A stretch of DNA of 43,485 nt from Candidatus Palauibacter poriticola (GTDB taxonomy: Bacteria; Gemmatimonadota; Gemmatimonadetes; Palauibacterales; Palauibacteraceae), in NCBI GenBank assembly GCA_012270965.1, contig JAAXHJ010000087.1, positions 1 to 43,485 of the forward strand, written 5' to 3'. The notes under the pieces were generated by a model that was not told the DNA's origin, ran no database searches, and worked only from the letters and a program-made list of their open reading frames with translations. Each line of letters begins with the position of its first letter. Position 1 is the stretch's first letter. Shown one piece after another: positions 18,401-27,600 of this stretch. Both the position numbers and the translations under genes were made by a program.

Positions 18401-18920
18401 GACGGAGATCGGGGAACAGCTGGATGCGATTCTCGCGCAGCGCCTGCTCCTCGATGAGACGGATCACATCTCGCCGTGCCTAGCGAAACTCGACACCGGC
18501 CTACGCGCCGCACTCCTCGAGCGCCGCGAGGATCTTGCACGATCCGTGGTGGCGGAGACGGAACGGCTGAACGGCGACGCGACCTGGGCCCGCTTGGACG
18601 GCGGCGCACGCGACGAAATTCTGCGCGATGCCGGACTCACCGTTCGCGAGCCGCCGCCGGGCGAGACCAATGAGGCGCTACGGCGAGCCTTGGACGTCCG
18701 CCGGCTGTCCGCTTGGCGATCGGACATCGACGCCGTGCCCGCCCGCGCCGCCAACGCGCTCGCCGGGGCCGCCCGCCGCGGGTCTCCCGAGGCGTCCGTA
18801 ACCACGGTCACCCTGCACCGCGGCACGCTCGAAGACGAAGCCGCCGTGAGGGACTGGCTGGACGAACACGAACGCAAGCTCACGGAGGCGGTTCGCAACG
18901 GACCCGTGATCGTGCGATGA
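15438..18920 (+). CDS. brxC: BrxC, large BREX ATPase
   Basis: The start is the ATG at 15438, giving 1160 residues, the normal size for BrxC. An earlier in-frame start would overlap brxB. The first residues (LKIRELLDRDPLVTPLANSG) are typical of BrxC. Walker A GFFGSGKSH lies at 82-90 and Walker B ILVLDEVQQYIGD near 269-281. The rest is long and helical with charged coiled-coil-like stretches. BrxC/PglY ATPases are essential for BREX restriction and methylation control. The TGA overlaps the ATG of the AlbA_2 gene (ATGA at 18917-18920), so that accessory gene is translationally tied to brxC. The opposite strand is open for over 3 kb but shows no real protein. Confidence 0.95.
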   Translation: MSPLAPLKIRELLDRDPLVTPLANSGQARLTSGEDAGVVAELRQELETFVCEGRFADALERILERYNAGLDRSRQDSAWVSGFFGSGKSHLLKMLAHLWTNTTFEDGATARGLVPRGLPPGVDAALRELDGRAKRTGRPAVAAAGSLLGGNVDHVRLTVLAVLLRARGWPTQYAQAAFCFWLREEGLLDRVRDAVEAEGRTWSRELGNLYVSPVLARQLLAANPDFAADEKGARQLLRSQFPPPRTDITTEQFVAAAKRALAPDGELPLTILVLDEVQQYIGDVQDRASALNELAEALQTEFSSRLLLVAAGQSALSFRLPALQWLTDRFRVAVQLSDAEVEVVTRQVLLHKKASALPAIREMLESNAGEVSRHLHGTTLAVRAEDEPYDAEDYPLLRTRRRFWERCFDAADLPGTHGQLRSQLRILHDSLRDIARRNLGAVIPASDLYRALAPDLVSSGVLPKEIDTRIARLDDETSEGALRRDLCGLAFLIGKLPREGAADLGVRADPSTLADLLVDDVSADSGPFRNRVSGALEAMASEGVLLEVAGEYRLQTTAGADWELALRRRRTALTRQEVDIARLREQLLGGAVQEVVSGIRVRHGESKLSRRPALRTAIEPDAGDGDAVRIWLRDEWSCSWAEALGEAQRRGMEDPLLHVHLPKRSADQLRTHIVEAEAARRVLDERGVPDSMEGREARESMKSRLSAAEAARDGIVREIVRAARVLQGGGVELHGEGFRSRLEAGIEASLARLYPRFPDADHRSWRVALTRAREGGDQPFAIVGWHETVARHPVAREVLDAVGTGNRGAAVRRKLTAAPYGWPQDAIDAALVALHGGDHLKAAHNGRPVRTAQLDQRTIGGAEFRPEKVRITVTQRTRIRGLYRRAGVSAKSGDEVARTAEFLGALAKLASEAGGEAPMPATPRPAWLDDLGRLTGNEQLLAVFNAKDEIEKAIRDWTDLAKRARERGPLWELATALHRHAEGELPLATEIGEQLDAILAQRLLLDETDHISPCLAKLDTGLRAALLERREDLARSVVAETERLNGDATWARLDGGARDEILRDAGLTVREPPPGETNEALRRALDVRRLSAWRSDIDAVPARAANALAGAARRGSPEASVTTVTLHRGTLEDEAAVRDWLDEHERKLTEAVRNGPVIVR

Positions 18921-20128
18921 ACTGGTCCCAAGTGCTCGAACGGGTGGAGCGGGGCGAGGACGCGCGCACCGAGTTCAAGCGCAACCTCGACGACTTCCGC
19001 CGCATCGGAAGGACGCTGTGCGCGTTCGCCAACGGAGACGGAGGGCTCCTCGTCATCGGCGTGGACGATTCCGGAGCCGTGAAGGGGGTGGACGCGGATC
19101 CGGATGCCACGCAGGAGCGCATTTCCAACTTCCTGCACAACGGGTGCGGCAGACCGCTCACCGCCGAGTGCGACCGGCATCCCGCCGGGACGGGAGCGGT
19201 GCACTGGGTGCGCGTCCTCCGGCATCAAAGAGGTTACGAGCCATTCAGCTTCAATGGACGTTTCTGGATCCGCCGCGGTCGCAATACCGTGACGCCCTCG
19301 CCCTCGGAGCTTCGGGAGTTGTTCAACGCGTACGGCTTCGTGTTCACGGAGAGCCAAGTAGTCACTTCGGCGACCGCCGGCGAGATCGACCTGGAGGCGT
19401 TCAATTCCTTCATGCGTATGCAGGGCAAGGAGATGGATGACGAACCGCAGCCCTGCATCGACGACGCCCTGCGAAACGCCTCCGTGTGCGCCGATCTGGA
19501 CGGCGTCCTTCGCCCCACGCTGTACGGGCTGATGGTGTTTGGAAGGGGGCCGCAACGGTATCCCCAAACGCTCAGCCTGTTCGTTCAGTGCAGCGCGTAC
19601 GCGGGTGCGGACCGCGCCGGCAACGTGCTGGCCGCGGGAGAAGCCAAGGGCCGACTCGAGGATCAGGTGGAGCGGGCGGTTGGCTGGTTCGCGAGCCTAG
19701 GGCGAGGCGAACGGTACGTGGGCTTGTACCGGGAGGATCTGCCGCTCCTCCCCGAGCGGGTGGTTCGCGAAGCGGTCGTGAACGCGGTCATCCATCGGGA
19801 CTACGCCCTCGTCGGATCCTCCGTGCTTCTGGAGGTGTTCGACGACCGGGTGGAAGTTACGAGCCCCGGCGCGCTCCCCAACCACATGACGGTGGCCCAA
19901 GCGACCGGCGGGGCTATTCCGCGGTCGCGGAACGAGATGATGGCCAACGCGATGGTCGTTCGCCGCCTCATGGAGCGGCGGGGACGGGGTTGGCTGCTCA
20001 TGAGGCGCGGCATGCGCGAGTTCAACGGCACCAAGCCCGAGTTGCACAACGATGTCGAGGGCCGGTACGTGCGCGTCACGTTCCGCCTCCGGCCCGACGG
20101 CCGCGGCGCGACTAAGGGAGATCGGTAG
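18917..20128 (+). CDS. Schlafen-type AlbA_2 / HATPase_c_4 protein, first copy
   Basis: This 403-residue protein has an N-terminal AlbA_2 domain (TEFKRN at 18-23, CAFANGDGGLLVIGVDD near 35-51). AlbA_2 domains bind nucleic acid, and some related Schlafen proteins cleave it. A C-terminal GHKL-like HATPase_c_4 region follows (VVREAVVNAVIHRDY at about 281-295, then DDRVEVTSPGALPNH). No canonical wHTH remains at the end. It overlaps brxC by 4 bases. Genes of this family often sit in BREX and other defence islands, as regulators or accessory effectors. The precise role is unknown. A second member lies at 28600. Confidence 0.88.
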   Translation: MNWSQVLERVERGEDARTEFKRNLDDFRRIGRTLCAFANGDGGLLVIGVDDSGAVKGVDADPDATQERISNFLHNGCGRPLTAECDRHPAGTGAVHWVRVLRHQRGYEPFSFNGRFWIRRGRNTVTPSPSELRELFNAYGFVFTESQVVTSATAGEIDLEAFNSFMRMQGKEMDDEPQPCIDDALRNASVCADLDGVLRPTLYGLMVFGRGPQRYPQTLSLFVQCSAYAGADRAGNVLAAGEAKGRLEDQVERAVGWFASLGRGERYVGLYREDLPLLPERVVREAVVNAVIHRDYALVGSSVLLEVFDDRVEVTSPGALPNHMTVAQATGGAIPRSRNEMMANAMVVRRLMERRGRGWLLMRRGMREFNGTKPELHNDVEGRYVRVTFRLRPDGRGATKGDR

Positions 20129-20201
20129 GTGATTCGAGACGATGGCAGAGCTCGCGATGCAGGCACTGCAGGAGCTTCGATGGATGATCGAACCGGCTTG
20201 A
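20127..20201 (+). other. Consensus ribosome binding site and 19-codon ORF ended by in-frame TGA, upstream of the CBS-HEPN gene
   Basis: AGGTGA at 20127-20132 is a perfect anti-16S match and sits 9 bases before ATG 20142. The frame reads MAELAMQALQELRWMIEPA and then TGA at 20199-20201. It continues in the same frame without another stop through the whole CBS-HEPN gene. The next possible start, TTG 20223, has no ribosome binding site. Either the TGA is a nonsense mutation, it is read through (the next base is C, a leaky context), or the short ORF is a leader. No obvious SECIS-like hairpin follows. Confidence 0.6.
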
Positions 20202-20222
20202 CCGTTCGGCCCGGCGATAGAC

Positions 20223-20987
20223 TTGGAAACCATCGTCCGAGACGGGTTCCCCTTGCGTTGCATTTGTACGAAGGAACACGTCAACGCTTGCCAGGATTCC
20301 ATAGATGTCCGGGAGTTGCTCGCTCATCAGGAAGTCGTGCGCCTCAAGCACATGCTCGTGCTGGACGGCGAACGCCTATTGGGAGTTCTGGACCTCGACA
20401 AGACGCGGCGACGAGTTCCTCACGACGTTTCGGAGCAATCGCTCCTCGTGAAAGACATCTATGAACCACTGAACGCTGACGATCTGCTGCCTGGCGATAG
20501 CCCACTAGTCGATTACGTGCTCACGGAAGATACACGGCCCTTTCGAGTCGTCACACTTGATGAGGGCAAGATCACGACGGTTGACGTCGAAGACCTCCAG
20601 AAGCTGCCCGTACGCATCGTGCTATTCCTTCGCCTCGCACAACTGGAAGACACGCTCGTTCGCCGGTTATGTGCAGCCGAGCCAGAGCTTACGAGAATAA
20701 TGCGTAACGAGAGGGGGATCGATTCTTCAGCGCTGGGCAACTCCGGTATCGGTCCGGTCCGCGAGATCGAAACTTACGGTTTCGCGAAGCCGTTGCGAAC
20801 CGCCAAGGCGCTCGGAATCGTGACGCTGGCTGGAGACGATATCTCTTTTCTTGAGAGATTCAGGAACCGTCTGGCGCATGGTCCACGATGGTACATAACG
20901 CGCAGAGGCGAGGTCGCTGCATTCGTGAATTGCGTGAGATCGGTGCTGGATTTGATTCGGGAAGCCCGCTCTGAGCCCGGAGGCTGA
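20223..20987 (+). CDS. CBS-pair / HEPN putative RNase
   Basis: The listed start is TTG 20223 (254 residues), the first after an in-frame TGA; the natural start may be ATG 20142. The N-terminal half resembles a CBS pair: KHMLVLDGERLLGVLDLDK at about 43-60, then a second unit with FRVVTLDEGKITTVDVEDL at about 107-125 followed by QKLPVRIVLF. CBS pairs sense adenosyl nucleotides. The C-terminal helices carry RNRLAH at 214-219, the RNxxxH motif of catalytic HEPN RNases, as in many toxins and Csm6-type effectors. The inferred role is a ligand-controlled RNase within the BREX island. It starts just after the AlbA_2 gene and is visibly less GC-rich than brxC. The HEPN call rests on the motif and helical context only. 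Confidence 0.7.
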   Translation: METIVRDGFPLRCICTKEHVNACQDSIDVRELLAHQEVVRLKHMLVLDGERLLGVLDLDKTRRRVPHDVSEQSLLVKDIYEPLNADDLLPGDSPLVDYVLTEDTRPFRVVTLDEGKITTVDVEDLQKLPVRIVLFLRLAQLEDTLVRRLCAAEPELTRIMRNERGIDSSALGNSGIGPVREIETYGFAKPLRTAKALGIVTLAGDDISFLERFRNRLAHGPRWYITRRGEVAAFVNCVRSVLDLIREARSEPGG

Positions 20988-21135
20988 CGTTGCGAACGCG
21001 ACATGAACCCGATTGGCCGAACGCCGCCCCGGCGGCGTCTCGTGATCCTGGAGATGCCGCAGCATCGCACACCGCCTCGATTTGCTCTACGTTCCATGCG
21101 TCAACGGAACGGGACCAACTTTCGCCGAGGTGACG

Positions 21136-22170
21136 GTGGCGCGGGCGGACCTCCTCAAGAAGCTGTTCGAGACCTATCAGCGGCGGGATGACGAGGGTTT
21201 CCGCGCGGTCGCAAGCAGGATCGTCGAGGAGGAACGGAAGAAGCAGCATCCGGTGCTTGCAAAGGAGCTTCAGCGGATCCTGACGAACGGCGTTCGCTCC
21301 ATGCAGGGCACCCGCAGGTTGGATTCCGCCTTCGACCCGGTGCCCACGGACGGCGACCGCCGCACGTCGCTCATCGCCATCCGCCAGCCCGACCGATATC
21401 TCGACGACCTAGTGTTGAGTGACGAGACGCAGGACGTGCTGAGGCGGACCTTGGTGGAAGTACGTGGCTGGGAGATCCTCGAGGCGCACGGTCTGGCTCC
21501 CACGCGCCGGGTGCTGTTCTGCGGCCCCTCAGGATGCGGGAAGACATCGTGCGCCGAGGCAGTCGCCGGCGAGATCGGGCTGCCCATGCTCTACGTGCGA
21601 TTCGACAGCGTCGTTTCCTCCCTCTTGGGGGCCACCGCGAACAACCTTCGCAAGGTGTTCGACTACGCATCGCGAGGTCAGTGGGTGGTGTTCTTTGACG
21701 AATTCGACGCTATCGGACGCTCGCGCGACGACGCCACCGAGCACGGCGAGATCAAGCGGGTGGTGAACACCTTTCTGCAGCTTCTTGATGGGTTCGAGGG
21801 GCGGTCCATCGTCATCGCGGCAACGAACTTCGAGCAAGCCCTCGACCCTGCGATCTGGCGAAGATTCGACGATGTCGTCCGATTCGACCTCCCGGACGAG
21901 GCAAGTCTGGAAGCGTTGATTCGGCGACGGTTTCGACCGCTTCGAGTCACCGACCGGCAGATGACGAAGATCCTTGACTCGGTGTCGGGAGCGTCCTTCG
22001 CCGACGCAGAAAGAGTCTGCTTAGATGCGAGGCGTCGCTGCGCACTGGAGGGAATCGACAAGCTGCGCGACGAGGATGTGGCCACCGCGCTTCGGCGATT
22101 CCAGTATCGTCGTTACGTGCTCCAGCGCGCCGTTCCCGATCACACGATTCCGGCGGTCGACCGTACCTAA
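21136..22170 (+). CDS. ietA: AAA ATPase of an IetAS-like defence pair
   Basis: The GTG at 21136 (GAGG about 5 bases upstream) gives 344 residues; GTG 21130 or TTG 21082 are alternatives. The N-terminal helix (ADLLKKLFETYQRRDDEGF) resembles ATPases encoded next to S8 proteases. The AAA core has Walker A GPSGCGKTS near 130-138, Walker B VVFFDEFDAIG near 182-192, and AATNFEQALDPAIWRRFD with sensor-1 Asn and a putative arginine finger near 231-248. The next gene, 6 bases on, is a subtilase. ATPase plus subtilisin-like protease is the composition of the IetAS antiphage system (Gao et al. 2020). The ATPase probably senses the threat or unfolds targets. Assignment to IetA specifically is inferred. 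Confidence 0.8.
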   Translation: MARADLLKKLFETYQRRDDEGFRAVASRIVEEERKKQHPVLAKELQRILTNGVRSMQGTRRLDSAFDPVPTDGDRRTSLIAIRQPDRYLDDLVLSDETQDVLRRTLVEVRGWEILEAHGLAPTRRVLFCGPSGCGKTSCAEAVAGEIGLPMLYVRFDSVVSSLLGATANNLRKVFDYASRGQWVVFFDEFDAIGRSRDDATEHGEIKRVVNTFLQLLDGFEGRSIVIAATNFEQALDPAIWRRFDDVVRFDLPDEASLEALIRRRFRPLRVTDRQMTKILDSVSGASFADAERVCLDARRRCALEGIDKLRDEDVATALRRFQYRRYVLQRAVPDHTIPAVDRT

Positions 22171-22176
22171 CCCAGC

Positions 22177-24681
22177 ATGGACGACGATTCGGGCACCAAC
22201 AGCCACCCACACATCGGGTTTCGCCGAGAACCTGACCTCGAGCCTCCCCGTCGCAGACGTCGTGGTCATGGTCAGCAACTACCGCCTCGAAACCGTTCCG
22301 AGCACGGCAGCAAGATTCGGGACGATGTGAACTCTGCGGTCTCGCTTGTAGCCGCCAAGAGGAAACACCTTGGGATCGCACCGGATCGGCTGCTGGTGCT
22401 GCGGTTCAGTTCCTTCGACCGAGGCTGTCGCGATGTCCTCGAAGAACGGTTTGATGCGGCGGTTGTCGATGAACGGGTTCACTACGAAGACGCAGGATCC
22501 ACGCGGCAACTGATTGTGCAGTTCGCCACGGCTGCAGAAATCGACCGTTTTCGAGCCGAAACGTCGGCGTACCGCGCTGACCGCCTCGGAACGACGGTCC
22601 TGCCGCGCAGATTGAGGACGACCTTCTTCAGCGGCTTGGAGAACGTTCGACCGGTGTCTCGCGAGCAGCGGATCGGCAATCGGTTACGCGCTGAGGGTTT
22701 TCCCAATGAACCGGCAATCCAGCTGGATGTCGATCTCTGGCACCCAGGGGACCCGGGTGCGGCGCGGACCATCCTGGCTGACCTTCGAGTAGTGTGCCCC
22801 AAATTTGGGGGGCGGGTTACGGATGACCTGCGCACGAGCAGCCTGATTCTGGCCCGCGTCGTCGGGGGACGCGAGCTTGGGGAAGCTCTGTTGGATCTGG
22901 ATGTCGTGGCGCAAGTGAACCTCCCGCCCCTGCTTCCCTCCGCGTACGGATCGCTGTTTCAGGACGCTGTCGCGACGGGGCGCGACGGCTTGCCGACGGG
23001 TTCAGAGCCCGTGGTCGGCGTGATCGACAGCGGAGTGCTGGCCGGCCACCCACTGTTGCGAGGCTGGGTGGTTGAGGAGGAGGATTTTGGCAGCGGCGAG
23101 AACACGGTGACGGACAGGCAGGGGCACGGGACGCAAGTAGCCGGTCTCGCCATGTACGGCAGCATTAAAGATTGCGTCGACACAGACATCTGGGATCGGA
23201 GGGTTCTGATTGCCAGCGGGAAGGTGCTTCGCCGCCACCCGTGGGACGCATCCGCCGCCGTCTTCCCGGACGGCGTTCGGCCCGAGGCGCTCGTCGTGCG
23301 AGCAATCCGACATTTTCAGGCCACGCGCAACTGCCGGGTGTTCAACCTTTCCCTCGGCAACCGCGACGATGTGTACGGCGGCGGACGGCAATACGCTTGG
23401 GCGGAAGCTCTGGATCAAGTTGCTCGCGAACTCGATATCGTGATCGTGGTTTCAGCGGGTAACGATTTTGAACCTCAGATGCCGACATCGCCCGGCACGA
23501 CAGAAGAGTTTCGGATTGGAGTCCGGGATTCACTCTTGTCGAACTCTTTGGCTCGTGTATGCAACCCGGCGACTTCGGCGTTGGCAGTGACCGTAGGGGC
23601 CATCGCACGCACTGCGGCGCCACGCACGCGAGATTCGTTCGCGGCGGCACCCGAGGGAGCTCCCGCCCCGTTTAGCCGCGTCGGCCCTGGATACGAGTGG
23701 AAGAACGGCAGCCATGGAGTTAAGCCGGACTTTGTTGCCTACGGTGGGAACTTCGCGGTTCAGCGCGTCACCGGGGCGGAACCACAATGGCAGCGGAAGG
23801 ACCTGCATTTGGGTGAACTTACGACTCGGTGGCCGGACGACGATGACCGGCATCTAACGGCGGTGTCTGGGACTAGCATTGCGGCCCCGCAGGTCAGCCA
23901 CGCCGCCGCATGGGCTCTGGAGGCTGCGGGAGCCGCCCTCGGTGACCCGGCGGGTGCCAACGTCGCCAGAGCGATACTGGGTACGAGCGCGGAAACGCCG
24001 CCGTGTGACGGTGATTGGTTGTGTGACCCTGAGGGGAAGGAGACTTGGGACAAGCTTCGGCTCGCGGGATTTGGCGTGGTCGACCCGGCGCGCGTTCGTG
24101 CATCGCTCGATAACGATGCGTGCCTCGTCGCCTCAGATCAAGTGAAGGAGGATTGCTGGCATGTATACCCGATTCCGGTGCCGGAAGCGTTCTCCACCGG
24201 CACCGGCAATCGTGGAATCTCGGTCGCGTTGGCTCACGATCCACCAGTCCGATCGAGCCGTAAGGAGTATCTTGCACGCACGATGTGGGTTGAGGTGATG
24301 AAGGGCCTGACGGTGGATGAAATCGAGCGTTGCCGAACACCCCATTCTGGCGACGGAGAGGCTCCCAACGTCCCCCCATCACGGCTGTTGCCGTTACGAC
24401 CCTCCAAGACCGCACTCTACTGGTCAACACTTCAGGTAAGGCGCATGCAGTGGCGGCGCTTTCGCGGGCTGCCGACGGCCGACGGGGCGGACCGCCCGGT
24501 ACTCCATGTACTTGTAGGTTGCCAGAGCCGGTTCCCACACGGCGAAGGCCCCTGGCAAACGTACGGGCTGGCCGTGCGATTCTGGCACCAGGATGCGAAC
24601 GTGAACATCTACAATGAACTGCGAACGAACATCCGTACACGTCTCGTTGTTCAAGCTCAAACGCAGGCACCTATTCCATGA
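22177..24681 (+). CDS. ietS: S8 subtilisin-like protease of an IetAS-like defence pair
   Basis: This 834-residue protein has a complete catalytic triad: Asp284 (VVGVIDSG), His317 (GHGTQVAG) and Ser567 (SGTSIAAPQ), with the oxyanion region FNLSLGN between them. There is no signal peptide, so it is predicted to act in the cytoplasm, unlike secreted subtilases. The first 275 residues are a non-catalytic domain, probably regulatory, and about 240 residues follow the active-site serine. It begins 6 bases after the ATPase. Its TGA overlaps the pglX ATG, so translation of the methyltransferase is coupled to that of the protease. Expected role: protease effector activated by the ATPase. Targets are unknown. 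Confidence 0.85.
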   Translation: MDDDSGTNSHPHIGFRREPDLEPPRRRRRGHGQQLPPRNRSEHGSKIRDDVNSAVSLVAAKRKHLGIAPDRLLVLRFSSFDRGCRDVLEERFDAAVVDERVHYEDAGSTRQLIVQFATAAEIDRFRAETSAYRADRLGTTVLPRRLRTTFFSGLENVRPVSREQRIGNRLRAEGFPNEPAIQLDVDLWHPGDPGAARTILADLRVVCPKFGGRVTDDLRTSSLILARVVGGRELGEALLDLDVVAQVNLPPLLPSAYGSLFQDAVATGRDGLPTGSEPVVGVIDSGVLAGHPLLRGWVVEEEDFGSGENTVTDRQGHGTQVAGLAMYGSIKDCVDTDIWDRRVLIASGKVLRRHPWDASAAVFPDGVRPEALVVRAIRHFQATRNCRVFNLSLGNRDDVYGGGRQYAWAEALDQVARELDIVIVVSAGNDFEPQMPTSPGTTEEFRIGVRDSLLSNSLARVCNPATSALAVTVGAIARTAAPRTRDSFAAAPEGAPAPFSRVGPGYEWKNGSHGVKPDFVAYGGNFAVQRVTGAEPQWQRKDLHLGELTTRWPDDDDRHLTAVSGTSIAAPQVSHAAAWALEAAGAALGDPAGANVARAILGTSAETPPCDGDWLCDPEGKETWDKLRLAGFGVVDPARVRASLDNDACLVASDQVKEDCWHVYPIPVPEAFSTGTGNRGISVALAHDPPVRSSRKEYLARTMWVEVMKGLTVDEIERCRTPHSGDGEAPNVPPSRLLPLRPSKTALYWSTLQVRRMQWRRFRGLPTADGADRPVLHVLVGCQSRFPHGEGPWQTYGLAVRFWHQDANVNIYNELRTNIRTRLVVQAQTQAPIP

Positions 24682-27600
24682 GCCGCGCCCTCTCTGCGGA
24701 CCTCCGGAACCAGCTCGGACGGGCGATTCAGAGTGCGCGTCGCGTCGGAGAGGACGGTGCTCGGAAGGCGCTCGCCGCGCTGGCCGTGGGGGATCGCGAG
24801 GCCCGCGACGGAATGCCGGGGGCGGAACGCCGGCTCCGACGGCGGCTCCGCGCCCACGGGCGGCAACTGGGCGACCGCCGCAACGCCCGGACCCGTGAGC
24901 AGGAGATCGACCGGCTCGTACGCGAGACCGCGTACGAGCACTGGCACCGGATGCTCTTCGCGCGCTTTCTGGCGGAGAACGAACTCCTTATCGAGCCCGA
25001 GTCCGGCGTGCCCGTGTCGCTGGCGGAGTGCGAGGAACTCGCGCGCGAGCGGGGGGAGGATCCATGGGAGGCCGCCGGGCGATGGGCATCCGACATGCTG
25101 CCCGAGATCTTCAGGCCCGATGACCCCGTGCTCGCGGTGCGGCTGCCGCCGGAGACGAATCAGGCGCTGCGAAAACTGCTCGCGGACTTGCCCGAAGCGG
25201 TTTTTGCGGCGGACGACTCGCTCGGGTGGACGTACCAGTACTGGCAGGCGGAGCGGAAGGACGCCGTGAACCAGAGCGGCGTCAAGATCGGGGCGGACGA
25301 ACTCCCGTCCGTGACCCAGCTCTTCACCGAGCGCTACATGGCGCTTTTCCTCCTGCACAACACGATCGGCGCTTGGCGGGCGGCACGGATATTCGCCGAG
25401 ATGCCCGGTCCGGCGCGGGAGGCGAAGACCGAGGACGAGCTTCGCGAGGCGGTGCGCCTGTGGACGGCAGGCGGGCACGACTTCTCCTACCTCCGGTTCG
25501 TCCGCGAAGCCGTGGACGGCGATGAGGAAGACGCGCCGACCGGGCCGTGGCGTCCGGCTGCGGGATGCTTCGAGCGCTGGCCCCGAACGGCGGCGGAACT
25601 CCGCGTACTCGATCCCTGCTGTGGGAGCGGGCATTTCCTCGTCGAGGCCTTCCACCTCCTCGTGCGCCTACGCATGGAGGAGGAATCGCTCGCCCCCGCC
25701 GATGCCGTGCGCGCGGTGCTTCGGGACAACCTGTTCGGGCTCGAAGTCGATCCGCGCTGTACACAGATCGCCGCGTTCAACGTGGCCCTCGCCGCGTGGA
25801 GGCTGGTCGGCGATCCCATCCCCCTTCCGCCGCCGCGGGTCGCCTGCTCCGGGCTTGCGCCCAATTCCACGCGCGAACAATGGCTCGATCTCGCCGACGC
25901 GGCCGCGGCGGCCGGAGGGATTCCCGCGGACCGCGACCTCCTGGGGACGGATGACAACCTTCTTTCCACACCGGTTCGCGAGAGCTTGGGAGAGCTGCAC
26001 GCCCTGTTCGCGCAGGCGCCGCTGCGTGGCTCGCTGATCGATCCCCATCCCCGCGCCTCCCCCGACCAAGGCGATGCCCTTCGGGCCGACTACGGGACCC
26101 TCCGGCCGCTGCTTTCGAAGATCCTCGCGCGCGACGCACCCGACCCCAACCTCGCCGAGCGCGCCATCGCCGCGCGCGGGATGGCGCACGCGGCCCAACT
26201 CCTGGGCGACACCTACACGCTCGTCATCACCAACGTGCCCTACCTCGCCCGGGGGAAACAGTCCGATGAGCTGAAGCGGTTCTGCGAGTCCCATCATCCC
26301 GACGCGAAGGGCGACATCGCCACAGTATTCGTGTCACGGTTCTTCCGCTGGCTCGGCGACCGCGGCACGCAAGCCGTCGTCACACCGCAGAACTGGCTCT
26401 TCCTCAGAACCTACCGACACCTGCGGGAACGGCTGCTGAAGGAACGGACGTGGAACGTGGTGGCCCGCCTTGGTGAGCACGCTTTTGATGATCCACAGGC
26501 GGCAGGCGCGTTCGCAGCACTGAACATCCTCTCCGCCGACCGCCCGTCTCCCGAGTGGGAAATGGTCGGCATCGACGTCTCCGCCCCCCGCAGCCAACCC
26601 CCCATCAGGACCGACGAAAAGGCGACCCTGCTAAGTGGCGGCGCGGAGGTCATCGAATCGCTCCAAGCCGATCAATCGAAGAATCCCGACTCGGTCGTCC
26701 TGATGCGGCCAGTGGGCAAGGGGAAGTTGTTACGAGACTTAGCGGGCGGTTGGCAGGGAATAGCGACCAGTGATTACCCCCGATTTGGTCGATGCCATTG
26801 GGAACCCGCGTGGCCGAGCGGCCCTGAGTGGCGACTGCAACAGACGAATCCCCACGCGTCTCAGCACTTTGCGGGTCGCACCCAGACCATCTTTTGGGAA
26901 GACGGGCGCGGCCAGATTACAGAAGTTTGCCAAGCTGGTGCCACGTTTCGGGGACGGGAAGCTTGGGATCGGCAGGGTGTCGCGGCTGGCCAGATCGGTG
27001 CGATACCTGTTTCGATCTTCATGGGCCAAGCATTCGACAACAATACCGCAGTCCTGACGCCCAACCACGACGAACATGTCCCCGCCGTCTGGGCTTTCTG
27101 CTCCTCTATGGAATACGCCGCCGCCGTCCGCGAATTTGACCAGAGCCTGGCGGTCACCAACGCCACCCTTGTCAAAGTCCCCTTCGACCTCGAACACTGG
27201 AGCAAGGTCGCGGTCGAGCGCTATCCCAACGGCCTGCCCGAGCCCTACTCCGACGATCCCACCCAGTGGATCTTCCACGGCGATCCCTGTGGGAGCGTGG
27301 TCTGGGACGATGAGAGGAAGTGGACCGCGCGAGGACCGCTGCGGATTGACGGTACGGTTCTCCAAGTGGCCGTCGCCCGTTTGCTCGGATATCGATGGCC
27401 CGCGGAGCTCGACCCGGAGATGCGGCTGGCGGAGGAGCAGCGCGAACTGGTCGAGTACTGCGCCGAGTTCGCGGACTTCGCGGACGCCGACGGGATCGTC
27501 TGCCTCTCCGCGACTCGAGGAGAGGCCACTGCCGCAGACCGAGTGCGGAGATTGCTGGCCGCCGCATACGATGACGATTGGTCACCGGCGACCGAACAGG

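Noticed and set aside
15384..18467. A reading frame of over 1000 codons on the strand opposite brxC
   Set aside because: It lies wholly antisense to a well-recognised BrxC, shows no domain, and is rich in Arg/Pro/Gly as expected for a high-GC shadow frame.
20199..20201. Selenocysteine at the in-frame TGA
   Set aside because: No clear SECIS-like hairpin follows immediately, and the neighbouring residues do not match a known selenoprotein.
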